Under the pieces are notes generated by a model. It had not been told where the DNA came from. It made no database searches and saw only the letters and a list, made by a program, of their open reading frames with translations. From Spirochaetaceae bacterium (GTDB lineage: Bacteria > Spirochaetota > Spirochaetia > DSM-2461): a stretch of 15,474 nucleotides of DNA. How positions within the stretch are numbered: the first letter of the stretch is position 1; each line of letters starts with the position of its first letter. Positions 1 to 6,692 of the stretch are shown here, piece after piece. The position numbers were made by a program, and so were the translations under genes. The stretch covers positions 1-15,474 of the forward strand of contig QKAI01000149.1 of NCBI GenBank assembly GCA_003246505.1, given 5' to 3'.

Positions 1-77
1 GCCGCTTCCGCATAGGCCCTGGGCTTACCCTTACCGTCACAGTAATGACTGTGGGTATGGTAATTCGTTATTATCAT
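1..77 (-). CDS. PHP-domain phosphatase, histidinol-phosphatase-like (N-terminus only)
   Basis: This is the first 25 codons of a gene that continues beyond the left edge. The translation includes NYHTHSHYCDGKGKPRAYAE. The N-terminal HxH (His-Thr-His) followed by a CDGKG-type segment is the signature start of PHP-superfamily histidinol phosphatases, which remove phosphate from L-histidinol phosphate in histidine synthesis using a bound metal cluster. The ATG overlaps the TGA of the preceding gene (ATGA), and a GGTGAG-like RBS lies inside that gene's end, so the two are almost certainly one transcript with coupled translation. Family assignment rests on the motif alone. Other PHP phosphoesterases start the same way, so histidine biosynthesis is likely but unproven. 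Confidence 0.75.
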   Translation of the reverse strand, partial: MIITNYHTHSHYCDGKGKPRAYAEA

Positions 78-538
78 GCTCTCACCAGTAATCCGTGCCT
101 GTAGGCAAAATCCTGTTCCGGAGCGGCGGTATGTCTCCGGGATCCGTCGGGATAGACGATTCGTAGTTTTTCCACCAGGGAATGGAGCAGCTCCACGTTG
201 TCCTTGAATATATGGGACATCATTCTGCGATAGAGCAGCTCCTCCTCCGCCATGGAATTCCTGCCGTTATGGAAGGGGGATATCATGAGGGCTTCGTCGA
301 TCTGGGGCAGGACCTTCTTCCTTACCTGCTCCTTGAAGCTGACCAGCTCCGCCACGCCGTCTTCCATAAAGGGTTTGTCGTCCAGATAAGTCTGGGCGTC
401 CTGCAAAAAATAGCGGATATCCCGGGCATTGTCCACCCCGTACCGCTCCATGGCAGTGGAAATTACCGGTTTGAAAAAGAAATCTTCCAGCAGTTTGTTC
501 ACCTCGCTAACGGTTTCCGAAATCAGTTTCCTTTCCAT
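74..538 (-). CDS. Conserved-looking helical protein of unknown function, upstream of PHP gene
   Basis: This gene encodes a 154-residue soluble protein. I chose the start at 538 (MERKLISETV) because a GGAGGAAGGGAG Shine-Dalgarno stretch precedes it; the reading frame extends 15 codons further to 583, but that part contains the RBS itself. No signal peptide or membrane segment is visible. The sequence is charged and predicted mainly alpha-helical, with a Phe-rich patch (LLEDFFFKPV) near residue 20 and a basic, His-containing tail. I do not recognise the family. It ends in an ATGA overlap with the PHP phosphatase gene, which suggests the two proteins are made together and may share a pathway. 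Its own promoter is not clear, but an 8-bp-stem palindrome lies directly upstream. Confidence 0.7.
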   Translation of the reverse strand: MERKLISETVSEVNKLLEDFFFKPVISTAMERYGVDNARDIRYFLQDAQTYLDDKPFMEDGVAELVSFKEQVRKKVLPQIDEALMISPFHNGRNSMAEEELLYRRMMSHIFKDNVELLHSLVEKLRIVYPDGSRRHTAAPEQDFAYRHGLLVRA

Positions 539-566
539 GGCAGTCTCCCTTCCTCCCATCATCGGC

Positions 567-585
567 AAATGGGGGTTCCCCATTT
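567..585. repeat. Perfect 8-bp inverted repeat in the divergent intergenic region
   Basis: AAATGGGG, a 3-nt spacer (GTT), then CCCCATTT. It lies between the start of the minus-strand gene at 538 and the plus-strand promoter at 594. On the minus strand it would fall in or near the 5' leader of the unknown gene. No T-run follows on either strand, so it does not look like an intrinsic terminator. An operator or a leader hairpin is more plausible. Confidence 0.55.
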
Positions 586-593
586 AGATTCTG

Positions 594-622
594 TTGCAAA
601 ATCCGGCCAAAAAAGCTATAAA
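594..622 (+). promoter_or_regulatory. Sigma70-type promoter for usp-lysC operon
   Basis: TTGCAA (594-599), a 17-bp spacer, then TATAAA (617-622). The predicted transcription start near 629 leaves a leader of about 29 nt containing AAGGAG at 642-647. This promoter argues against translation from the in-frame GTG at 628. Confidence 0.6.
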
Positions 623-657
623 AAAGGGTGTCCGTCAAATTGAAGGAGTGTTTCACC

Positions 658-1089
658 ATGGGCGAATCGGTAATGATATGTTCCGATCTGGGAAAGATCG
701 GCGATAGGGTACTGGAAAAGGGTATAGAACTGGCATGCAAGCTCAAGGCGCCTGTCCGTCTGGTCCACGTTATCACCGGGGAGAAGGCTACTCCCCATGC
801 GACGCCCAACATGTCCGGATCCGCCGCCAAGGATATGATCCAGATGCAGAACCGCCTGGAAAGGGCGAAGGAGCGGCTCCGCGATTCGGGATGCGAATTT
901 ACCGTGGCCACCCCTTCGGGGGACGTGGCGGAGGAGCTTAAGAAAGAGATCAAGGCCCGGGATCCCTATATCCTCGTCATGGGGGCCCTGAATAACACGG
1001 CTCTCCACCATGTGGTTTCGGGAAGCGTGGCGGGCACCGTCCTCAACAGCACGAACTGCCAGGTCCTTCTGGTGCCGGAGGAGAAGTAA
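658..1089 (+). CDS. Universal stress protein (UspA family)
   Basis: This encodes a 143-residue single-domain protein with the UspA Rossmann-like layout: strand 1 with Asp10, a helix, strand 2 (VRLVHVI, 33-39), a central helical region, then LVMGAL and the C-terminal strand CQVLLVP. The family's ATP-binding signature is G-x2-G-x9-G-S/T. Here Gly109 and Gly122-Ser123 are present but the second glycine is Asn112, so nucleotide binding may be altered. I chose the ATG at 658 because AAGGAG lies 10 nt upstream and the promoter excludes the upstream GTG. It is the first gene of an operon with aspartate kinase only 8 bp downstream. Function in stress survival is family knowledge; no specific partner is shown. 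Confidence 0.88.
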   Translation: MGESVMICSDLGKIGDRVLEKGIELACKLKAPVRLVHVITGEKATPHATPNMSGSAAKDMIQMQNRLERAKERLRDSGCEFTVATPSGDVAEELKKEIKARDPYILVMGALNNTALHHVVSGSVAGTVLNSTNCQVLLVPEEK

Positions 1090-1096
1090 TCCCTCC
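1077..1096 (+). promoter_or_regulatory. RBS-sequestering hairpin between usp and lysC
   Basis: GGAGG at 1077-1081, the only good Shine-Dalgarno for lysC, can pair with CCTCC at 1092-1096, immediately before the lysC ATG. The 10-nt loop holds the usp stop codon. The SD-to-ATG distance is long (about 14-16 nt) when unfolded. A ribosome terminating on usp would melt the stem, so translational coupling is the simplest reading. This is an inference from sequence pairing. Confidence 0.45.
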
Positions 1097-1097
1097 C

Positions 1098-2489
1098 ATG
1101 GAAAAGAGAATCGTCTGCAAATTCGGGGGCTCCAACTTCAAATCCCGGGAGAGCGTCCGGGCCATCATAGAAGCGGTGGAGCTCTACCGCCAGCCTCTCA
1201 TCATCGTGGTGTCCGCCTTCTACGGCATCACCAACTATCTGACCGAAGGGATAGAGACGGTTCAGAACGACGAATCCCATGTGGACGAGCTTATCGCCAC
1301 TATCAAGGAAAAGAAGATGGAGAGCATCGACTTCTCCATAGAGGACGAGGCCTATCGCAGGGAGACCTATGCCCTCGTCGGACAGCGCCTGGACGAACTG
1401 AACCGCTACCTGCTGGGGGTGCACTACATCGGCGAGCTGCCCCATTCGGTTAAGGACCGGATCCTCAGCTACGGGGAGCGCCTCAGCTCCCTCATCCTGA
1501 CGAAGACCCTGCAGTCCCGGGGATTTGACGCGCAGGAGGCCCTCCCGGAAGATCTGGGGCTCATCACCGACGGGGAGTACAGCTCCGCCTCGGTGGATTT
1601 CGCGGAGTCGGAGAAGCGGATCGGCCGAAACCTGGGGAACAGGCAGATCTACGTGGTCCCCGGGTTCTACGGCATCTCTCCGGAGGGGCAGATCAACCTG
1701 CTGGGCCGGGGGGGGAGCGACTACTCGGCGGCGGCCATCGCCCGGGCGGCGGGAGCGGCGTCCCTTGACATCTGGAAAGATGTGGACGGCTACATGACCG
1801 CCAATCCCAAGATCATCCCCGAGGCGAAGCCGGTCCCCGCCCTCTCCTACCGGGAGGCGGCGGAGCTCTCCTACTTCGGGGCGAGCATACTCCACCCCCG
1901 CACGGTGGAGCCCCTTCTGGACCGCAACATCCCCATCCGCATCTTCAACATCGAGAGCGACCGGACGCGCCTCGTGCCCCTGACGATCATCGACGGCACA
2001 TGCCCCGAGGGGAGCAATCCCGCCCGCAGCGTCACCTACAGCGACGATTTCGCCATCCTCCGCATTACCGGGCCGGGGGTGGGCATCAAGGGAGGGGTCC
2101 TGGGCCGGATCACCACCGCCCTGGATCAGAGGGGCATCAATATAAAATCGGTGGTCACATCCCAGACATCCATCAACGTCTACCTGGCCGCGGGAGACCT
2201 GACCGCTTCGGTCGCCGCCATCGAGGAGCAGAAGCTCAAAACGGTCACCCGCCTCACCCCCATGGACAATATATCCATCATCGCCCTGGTGGGGGAGAGC
2301 CTGCTGGAACATCCGGACCAGGCGGGGCACATCGTGGCGCCCCTGGTGCGGGAGGGGATCAGAATGCCTATCGTCTCCCTGGGTGCCTCGGAGGGAACGG
2401 CCTATTTCGTCGTTTCCCGGGAGGACCGGGACAGGGCCCTGAGAATCATCCACCGCAATTTCTTTGAAAAAGAGGGAGCCGCCCCGTGA
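1098..2489 (+). CDS. lysC: Aspartate kinase (monofunctional, two ACT domains)
   Basis: This 463-residue enzyme phosphorylates L-aspartate to aspartyl-4-phosphate, the committed step toward lysine, threonine, methionine and diaminopimelate. Visible motifs are KFGGSN at 8-13 (usual KFGGTS/KYGGSS), GRGGSDYSA at 203-211 (ATP/Asp site), and the DVDGYMTANPKI segment around 228-239. ACT domains lie at about 318-375, with the GxGIKGGVLGRI start, and 391-455. There is no fused homoserine dehydrogenase. The length is normal for a LysC/ThrA-N type kinase. The two ACT domains predict end-product feedback control, but the effector cannot be read from sequence. It lies between usp (8-bp gap) and the DUF6062-like gene (4-bp GTGA overlap). 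The first-motif Asn13 is a mild departure from the consensus. Confidence 0.95.
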   Translation: MEKRIVCKFGGSNFKSRESVRAIIEAVELYRQPLIIVVSAFYGITNYLTEGIETVQNDESHVDELIATIKEKKMESIDFSIEDEAYRRETYALVGQRLDELNRYLLGVHYIGELPHSVKDRILSYGERLSSLILTKTLQSRGFDAQEALPEDLGLITDGEYSSASVDFAESEKRIGRNLGNRQIYVVPGFYGISPEGQINLLGRGGSDYSAAAIARAAGAASLDIWKDVDGYMTANPKIIPEAKPVPALSYREAAELSYFGASILHPRTVEPLLDRNIPIRIFNIESDRTRLVPLTIIDGTCPEGSNPARSVTYSDDFAILRITGPGVGIKGGVLGRITTALDQRGINIKSVVTSQTSINVYLAAGDLTASVAAIEEQKLKTVTRLTPMDNISIIALVGESLLEHPDQAGHIVAPLVREGIRMPIVSLGASEGTAYFVVSREDRDRALRIIHRNFFEKEGAAP

Positions 2490-3241
2490 AGTACGAACTG
2501 GAGACAATCCCCGTCTGGGACGCCATGCGGGAGGGGACCGAGTGCCTTTTCTGCCGGCTGGAGGAACAGTCCCGCAGCCGGTACATAGACTTCTACCTGG
2601 GCAGTTCGGTCATGAATCCGGAAACCCGGCAGCGGGTGAACGCCAGCGGGTTCTGCCCCGCCCACTACGGGGATCTGGTGGCCCGGCGCAAGGCCCACGG
2701 CCTGGGTCTCATGACCCACACCTATCTCCTGGAGCGGCAGAGGGAGATGGTCCCCCTCATGGAAGGGCTCCGCAAAAAGTGCCGGGCCGCGGGGGAGAAG
2801 AAACTGCTCCCCCTGCTTCCGAAGGAGATCAGGGCGGGGCAGGAGGAACTGGCCCGGTACGTGGCGGAGAAGGAGAGGTCCTGTCTCATCTGCGACGATG
2901 TCTCCCGATCCATGAATCGCTACTACTACACCCTGGCCTATCTGTGGCGGCAGGATGAGGACTTCCGCATCGCCCTGACCGGGTCGAAGGGGCTCTGCCT
3001 TCACCATATGGCCGGCCTCTTCCCCCTGGCCGAAGAGGCCCTGAAGCCGGCGGAACTGGTCCGTTTCCTTGGGGATCTGATGGAGCTTCAGGAGAAAAAT
3101 CTGGAACGCCTTGAGGGGGAGCTGCACTGGTTCACCCAGAAATTCGACTCCCAGAACAACGACAAGCCCTGGGGTAACTCCCAAAACGCCCATAAAAGGA
3201 CCGTTCAGAAACTGACCGGCCGTCCCTTTGAACTGGACTGA
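2486..3241 (+). CDS. DUF6062-like Cys/His protein
   Basis: This encodes a 251-residue soluble protein starting at a GTG that overlaps the lysC stop (GTGA), with AGAGGGAG about 8 nt upstream. The opening, the internal GFCPAHY segment and the C-terminal KFDSQNNDKPWGNS segment resemble what I know of DUF6062 proteins, which have no assigned function. It contains two similar cysteine/histidine modules. The first is C20xxC23 followed by C57-x2-H60. The second is C133xxC136 followed by C171-x-H173-H174. Spacing between the pairs is nearly equal (34 and 35 residues), suggesting internal duplication and two metal-binding sites, probably zinc. A charged helical stretch of about 70 residues separates the modules. 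No signal peptide is visible. Its place at the end of the usp-lysC operon gives no firm functional clue. Confidence 0.75.
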   Translation: MKYELETIPVWDAMREGTECLFCRLEEQSRSRYIDFYLGSSVMNPETRQRVNASGFCPAHYGDLVARRKAHGLGLMTHTYLLERQREMVPLMEGLRKKCRAAGEKKLLPLLPKEIRAGQEELARYVAEKERSCLICDDVSRSMNRYYYTLAYLWRQDEDFRIALTGSKGLCLHHMAGLFPLAEEALKPAELVRFLGDLMELQEKNLERLEGELHWFTQKFDSQNNDKPWGNSQNAHKRTVQKLTGRPFELD

Positions 3242-5062
3242 TCAGGATTCGAGGGCTTCCGCCTCGTCAATTTTCACGGAACTGATCGTCTCCACCCGGT
3301 TCCTCCCCCGGTTCTTGGCCAGGTAGAGAGCCGTGTCGGCCCTCTGAATCAGCTCGTCCGAAGTGGAAGAGACCCCGGGGACGAGAAAATCCACACCCAC
3401 GCTGATCGTCACATAGGGACTGACCTCCGAATCGGGATGGGGGATCTGCAGCCCCTCCACCGCCTGGCGCAGATGCTCGCCGATGGCGAGGAGGGAGAGG
3501 AGGGAATCCACCCCCTGAATGATGACGATGAACTCCTCGCCCCCGTAGCGGGCGATAAAGTCCTGGTTGCGCTTCAGGCTCCCCGTCAGGGCTTCCGCCA
3601 CCCTTACCAGGCAGGTATCCCCGGTCTTATGGCCCAGGGAGTCGTTGAACCTCTTGAAGAAATCGATATCGATCATGATCACGCCGATTCCCTGCTGGAG
3701 GAAAGAGCCCAGCTCCCAGCTCTTTTTGAGGAAGCTGTCCAGGGAGCGCCGGTTCTTGACCCGGGTCAGGTGATCCATGAGCGCCTGGTTCTCATACTGA
3801 TTCTTCTGGGCGTTCAGGGCCCGGTTCCTTTCGCTCAGAACCTTGACCATGAGGGAATTCTTCCCGGCGAAACGGGCCTGGAGCACGGTCTGGAAGAGAC
3901 AGAAACTGAAGAAAAATACCGCCAGCCCCATGTTTGAGAGGGAGACCACATTGTCGAGGACACTGAAGACAACCGCCAGGAAGAGGAGAAGATCCCCCGC
4001 CAGGGCCAGGGCCGCATCCAGGGTTTTGAGCCGGACCAGATCCCGGACCAGGGCGAAGATGATATAGAAGGACAGCCCCAGGGCATGGCCCACAAAAAGC
4101 AGTTCGAAGCGGGTGAAGAAACCCTTGTCCATGAAAACGACTAAAAGCGACAGGGGGACGATGAGAACCAGATCGATCTTCCCCACCCGGCGGTTAATCT
4201 TCAAGCTCTTCTGGACCTCATACTGCCGGTAGGTGAAATAGGGATAGAGCAAAAGCACCAGATAGATGACCTTGGAACGGAATTCCCCTCCCACCAGGGG
4301 GAAGAGATCCATAAAAATCAGGGGCCCTTTCACGGAGGAGTAGAGCGCCGCGGAGAGAATGACGAAGGCGAGCCAGAATTTACCCTTCTCCTCCCGGTTG
4401 TAGAGATAGGAGAAAAAGAGATAGAGACTGAGAAGGAGCATGGCCCCTATGAAAACGGATTCCCGGGTTTTCTCCTTCATCAGATCGGTCATGACCGTCT
4501 TGTATTCCCCCATCAGGGGCAGACGAAAGAAGCCCGGTTTGTTCGTATGCCAGTTGGAAAGGAGGAATACCAGATCGATGCGGCCCTCTTCGGGAACCAG
4601 GGGCAGCACCAGGGAGACGTTGCCCGCCCAAGAGGTTGCCCTGTCAGGGGAAGGGATCCCGCAGGTATAGACCTTCTGCCCGTTGACGAAGAGGACGAAA
4701 TTGGGATTCAGGTTCTTGAGCTGGATACCCAGAATGGGCTGTTCCTCCCCGGTCAGGATCGTCAGGGTATAGAGGGCATAACCGAAGACGGGGTAAGGGT
4801 CATCCCCCTCATTCCAGGATCTGGGTACACCGATATAGGCGGGAGCACCGGCGGAAGTGAAATCCTCAGCCGTGGAGGAGGTGGCGAACCGGTTCCAGAA
4901 AAAACCCCACTCCCCCTCCAGGGGAATCATGCGGCCCCCATCCAGGGATATATCCCGTATGTCCAGAACACCCTTTTCCACCTGAGGGTTACCGCCGGGA
5001 AGAGCGAAGAGAAGAGTGAAAATGGAGCTGATTAAAAAAAGGATGAAAGCGGCCCTCCTCAT
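3242..5062 (-). CDS. Membrane diguanylate cyclase with 7TMR-DISM sensor
   Basis: This 606-residue protein makes c-di-GMP from two GTP. From the N-terminus: a signal or first hydrophobic segment (about 5-21), an extracytoplasmic beta-rich domain (about 30-190) of the 7TMR-DISM extracellular type, a membrane bundle of about seven helices (about 200-395), a short linker helix, then GGDEF (about 430-595). Catalytic GGEEF is at 507-511, and the product-inhibition I-site RNQD is at 498-501, exactly five residues upstream. DHLTRVKNRR and MIDIDFFKRFND are typical GGDEF landmarks. The enzyme is therefore predicted active and feedback-inhibited. It follows the parvulin gene by 6 bp with only a weak RBS, so it depends on the upstream promoter. 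Its stop abuts that of the DUF6062-like gene with no gap. The ligand sensed is unknown. Confidence 0.92.
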   Translation of the reverse strand: MRRAAFILFLISSIFTLLFALPGGNPQVEKGVLDIRDISLDGGRMIPLEGEWGFFWNRFATSSTAEDFTSAGAPAYIGVPRSWNEGDDPYPVFGYALYTLTILTGEEQPILGIQLKNLNPNFVLFVNGQKVYTCGIPSPDRATSWAGNVSLVLPLVPEEGRIDLVFLLSNWHTNKPGFFRLPLMGEYKTVMTDLMKEKTRESVFIGAMLLLSLYLFFSYLYNREEKGKFWLAFVILSAALYSSVKGPLIFMDLFPLVGGEFRSKVIYLVLLLYPYFTYRQYEVQKSLKINRRVGKIDLVLIVPLSLLVVFMDKGFFTRFELLFVGHALGLSFYIIFALVRDLVRLKTLDAALALAGDLLLFLAVVFSVLDNVVSLSNMGLAVFFFSFCLFQTVLQARFAGKNSLMVKVLSERNRALNAQKNQYENQALMDHLTRVKNRRSLDSFLKKSWELGSFLQQGIGVIMIDIDFFKRFNDSLGHKTGDTCLVRVAEALTGSLKRNQDFIARYGGEEFIVIIQGVDSLLSLLAIGEHLRQAVEGLQIPHPDSEVSPYVTISVGVDFLVPGVSSTSDELIQRADTALYLAKNRGRNRVETISSVKIDEAEALES

Positions 5063-5068
5063 CGGGGC

Positions 5069-5344
5069 CTATCTTTTTCCCGTTACCTTAATGACATGCC
5101 ATCCGAACTGGGTGTTGACGGGGTCCGATACGGAGCCGACCCCCAGTCGCTTCACGGCGTTTTCGAAGGCGGGGACCATCTTTCCCGGGCCGAACCAGCC
5201 CAGATCGCCCCCGGATGATTTGCTGGGGCAAGTGGAATGGCGCCGGGCCAGATCCTCAAACCGGGCGCCCTGTTTGATCTCACGGCTTAACCTGAGGGCC
5301 AGTTCCCTGTCCCCCACAAGTATATGGCTTGCTTTCCACTCCAT
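5069..5344 (-). CDS. Single-domain parvulin peptidyl-prolyl isomerase
   Basis: This 91-residue protein is the size of free-standing PpiC-type parvulins, which catalyse cis-trans isomerisation of peptidyl-proline bonds. Seen: KASHILV with His7 at the start, the SxCPS..GGDLGWFG core with Cys39, Met56 and Phe60 of the hydrophobic pocket, and FGWHVIKV with His83 at the end. These match the parvulin catalytic set. No signal peptide is present, so it is predicted cytoplasmic. I chose the ATG at 5344 because GGGGAGG lies directly upstream and because the -10 element at 5366-5371 excludes the longer frame starting at 5377. It is the first gene of a two-gene unit with the diguanylate cyclase. The pairing is unusual and may simply be shared transcription. 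Confidence 0.92.
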   Translation of the reverse strand: MEWKASHILVGDRELALRLSREIKQGARFEDLARRHSTCPSKSSGGDLGWFGPGKMVPAFENAVKRLGVGSVSDPVNTQFGWHVIKVTGKR

Positions 5345-5365
5345 GACATCCTCCCCGATCGAAAC

Positions 5366-5394
5366 ATTATAAGGCACAATCCTTATTTTTTCAA
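5366..5394 (-). promoter_or_regulatory. Strong sigma70-type promoter for parvulin-diguanylate cyclase unit
   Basis: Read on the minus strand, TTGAAA (5394-5389), a 17-bp spacer, then TATAAT (5371-5366). The predicted transcription start near 5358 gives a leader of about 14 nt carrying GGGGAGG before the ATG at 5344. This is the best match to consensus in the window. Confidence 0.75.
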
Positions 5395-5415
5395 GATCGG
5401 AGAGGAATACCGATC
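5395..5415. terminator. Possible weak hairpin after the beta-barrel gene
   Basis: GATCGG, a 9-nt loop, then CCGATC, located 4 bp after the stop of the gene at 5419-6417. Reading on the minus strand, the stem is followed by TTGAAAA rather than a T-run, so it is not a canonical intrinsic terminator. It touches the -35 box of the downstream promoter. Confidence 0.3.
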
Positions 5416-5418
5416 AGC

Positions 5419-6417
5419 CTAGATCTGAATCCGGGCGTTGAGGGAAGCCCCCAGGCTCTGGCTGGTCAGATTGTACATGGCGTTCAGGTCCAGCTTGAGA
5501 ACGAAGAGGTTCACGCTGCATCCGCCCCAGACGCGGAGAGAGCCCCCGTTGGCTTCGGAGAATATGCTCAATCCTGAATTGGAAATATCCATCCCGAGAT
5601 TATCTTCGATGACGGAAATATCAGCTGGATCCAGAGGATTAGCAAGCTGATCCGTTATAGTAGCGCTGATACCACCACCGGCACTGGAGAATCCATAGGA
5701 ATAACCTGCACCTATGGATGGGGTCAGGATCAGCAGGTTCTTGCTAATCTGGACTTTTACGTCTATGACATTGGCATTCCACTCATAATAAAGATCACCA
5801 TCTGATATGATTATGTCAGTCACTCCGTTATAATTTCCTTCAAGAGAAATAGTCTGACCGGGAACTTTGTTATCCATATAAAGCCCACCCTTCATATAGT
5901 TGTATCCCAGACCGACGGAAATTGCAGGCTTTATGACCCCCTCTTTCATCAAACCGTAACGGATATCGCCACCAAGCAGCAAATAGTCCACACCTGCTTC
6001 TCCACCGGTGAGACCTTCCGTCCAGGAAGGTTCCAGATAACCGACCTTAACTCCCACATCGACTGGTAGAATGGGAATTGCCAATCGCGCATCAACCGTA
6101 TAAGCGGGAAGGGGAACGCCGATCCCGAGATCGAAGAGTTCATCGGGCAGGGTAACGCCCAGGGTTTCGGCAACCGCCGTAAATTCATCCGCCGGTAACG
6201 AGACAAACCCCGTAGTGAGCCCCACTCCGAAATGGGGGAACCCTCCCAAATAGGCATTGCTCCAGTTCAAGCCGATTGTGGAAGCATAGGGCAGAGCCTC
6301 TGCCATTTGATCTGAGAAACTCTGAAAGCTGTCTTCAAGATCACTATAATTCTGTGCCATTACAAAGGACAGCGCCGTCATCAAAATCAAAAGTATAAGA
6401 AGTAGTTTTTTCATCAT
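5419..6417 (-). CDS. Probable outer-membrane beta-barrel protein, unknown function
   Basis: This encodes 332 residues. A clear signal peptide comprises MMKK, a Leu/Ile-rich core and a V-M-A cleavage site before Gln22. The mature part is rich in alternating hydrophobic and polar strands with many Gly, Tyr and Asn residues, for example the SVGLGYNYMKGGLYM, IGAGYSYGF and LNAMYNLTSQSLGASLNARIQI segments, as expected for a small outer-membrane barrel. There is no recognised enzyme motif or lipobox. The ATG pair at 6417/6414 follows GGAGGT closely. Much of the coding sequence is visibly more AT-rich than neighbouring genes. I do not recognise a named family; spirochaetes carry many such lineage-specific barrels. 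Function (porin, adhesin or structural) is open. Confidence 0.75.
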   Translation of the reverse strand: MMKKLLLILLILMTALSFVMAQNYSDLEDSFQSFSDQMAEALPYASTIGLNWSNAYLGGFPHFGVGLTTGFVSLPADEFTAVAETLGVTLPDELFDLGIGVPLPAYTVDARLAIPILPVDVGVKVGYLEPSWTEGLTGGEAGVDYLLLGGDIRYGLMKEGVIKPAISVGLGYNYMKGGLYMDNKVPGQTISLEGNYNGVTDIIISDGDLYYEWNANVIDVKVQISKNLLILTPSIGAGYSYGFSSAGGGISATITDQLANPLDPADISVIEDNLGMDISNSGLSIFSEANGGSLRVWGGCSVNLFVLKLDLNAMYNLTSQSLGASLNARIQI

Positions 6418-6438
6418 TCTTACCTCCGTTTTTTATAA

Positions 6439-6467
6439 AATATAACCCATTCGGTAGGATATTTCAC
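6439..6467 (-). promoter_or_regulatory. Tentative promoter for the beta-barrel gene
   Basis: On the minus strand, GTGAAA (6467-6462), a 17-bp spacer, then TATATT (6444-6439). The start near 6432 would leave a leader of about 15 nt that includes the GGAGGT RBS. The -35 match is only fair, and the surrounding AT-rich sequence offers alternatives. Confidence 0.35.
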
Positions 6468-6584
6468 TTCTTTTTTATGGAGATCCTGTATAGAGGACGT
6501 GAGAAGGCGGAGTGATAAAAGCGGATGGGGAACATAATTTCTATCGCCATAGTAAGAAAACAGGCTATGCTCGATCAGGGCAAA

Positions 6585-6628
6585 GGCTCCCGCCGGTAAG
6601 GCTAGAGGCTCCGGTCAGTAAGGCAAGA
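6585..6628. repeat. Imperfect tandem repeat, two 22-bp units
   Basis: Two adjacent 22-bp units (6585-6606 and 6607-6628) match at 18 of 22 positions. Both begin GGCTCC and contain GTAAGGC. They sit in the 275-bp gene-free stretch between the ACT gene and the beta-barrel gene. No other copy is evident in the window. Confidence 0.6.
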
Positions 6629-6643
6629 GCCGATCTCAGGGGT

Positions 6644-6660
6644 TGAGTTCCTCAAACTCA
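6644..6660. other. Small hairpin downstream of the ACT-domain gene
   Basis: TGAGTT, loop CCTCA, AACTCA. It lies about 33 bp after the stop of the minus-strand ACT gene and has no T-run, so it could be a weak transcript-end stabiliser. Nearby, TTTCCGC is tandemly repeated (6670-6683). The rest of 6421-6692 holds nothing else I can support. Confidence 0.3.
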
Positions 6661-6692
6661 GTGGCTAGGTTTCCGCTTTCCGCTTTCGAATC

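Noticed and set aside
36..56. CACAGT-N4-ACTGTG hairpin with outer TTACC/GGTAA
   Set aside because: It lies inside the coding sequence of the PHP gene and has no T-run, so I treat it as chance.
1708..1715. G8 tract in lysC as a phase-variation site
   Set aside because: It encodes the invariant Arg-Gly-Gly-Ser active-site motif in an essential-type enzyme, so it is constrained coding rather than a contingency tract.
966..2507. Long minus-strand open frame (513 codons) opposite lysC
   Set aside because: It is antisense to a clear aspartate kinase. Its Gly/Asp/Arg-rich composition is what a GC-rich gene gives in the opposite frame, and it has no RBS or domain motif.
6464..6550. 28-codon minus-strand open frame in the intergenic region
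   Set aside because: It has no RBS and no recognisable composition, and its end runs into the -35 box of the candidate promoter.
6525..6599. 24-codon plus-strand open frame in the intergenic region
   Set aside because: The nearest GGAG is too far from the ATG (12 nt), and it has no motif or partner.
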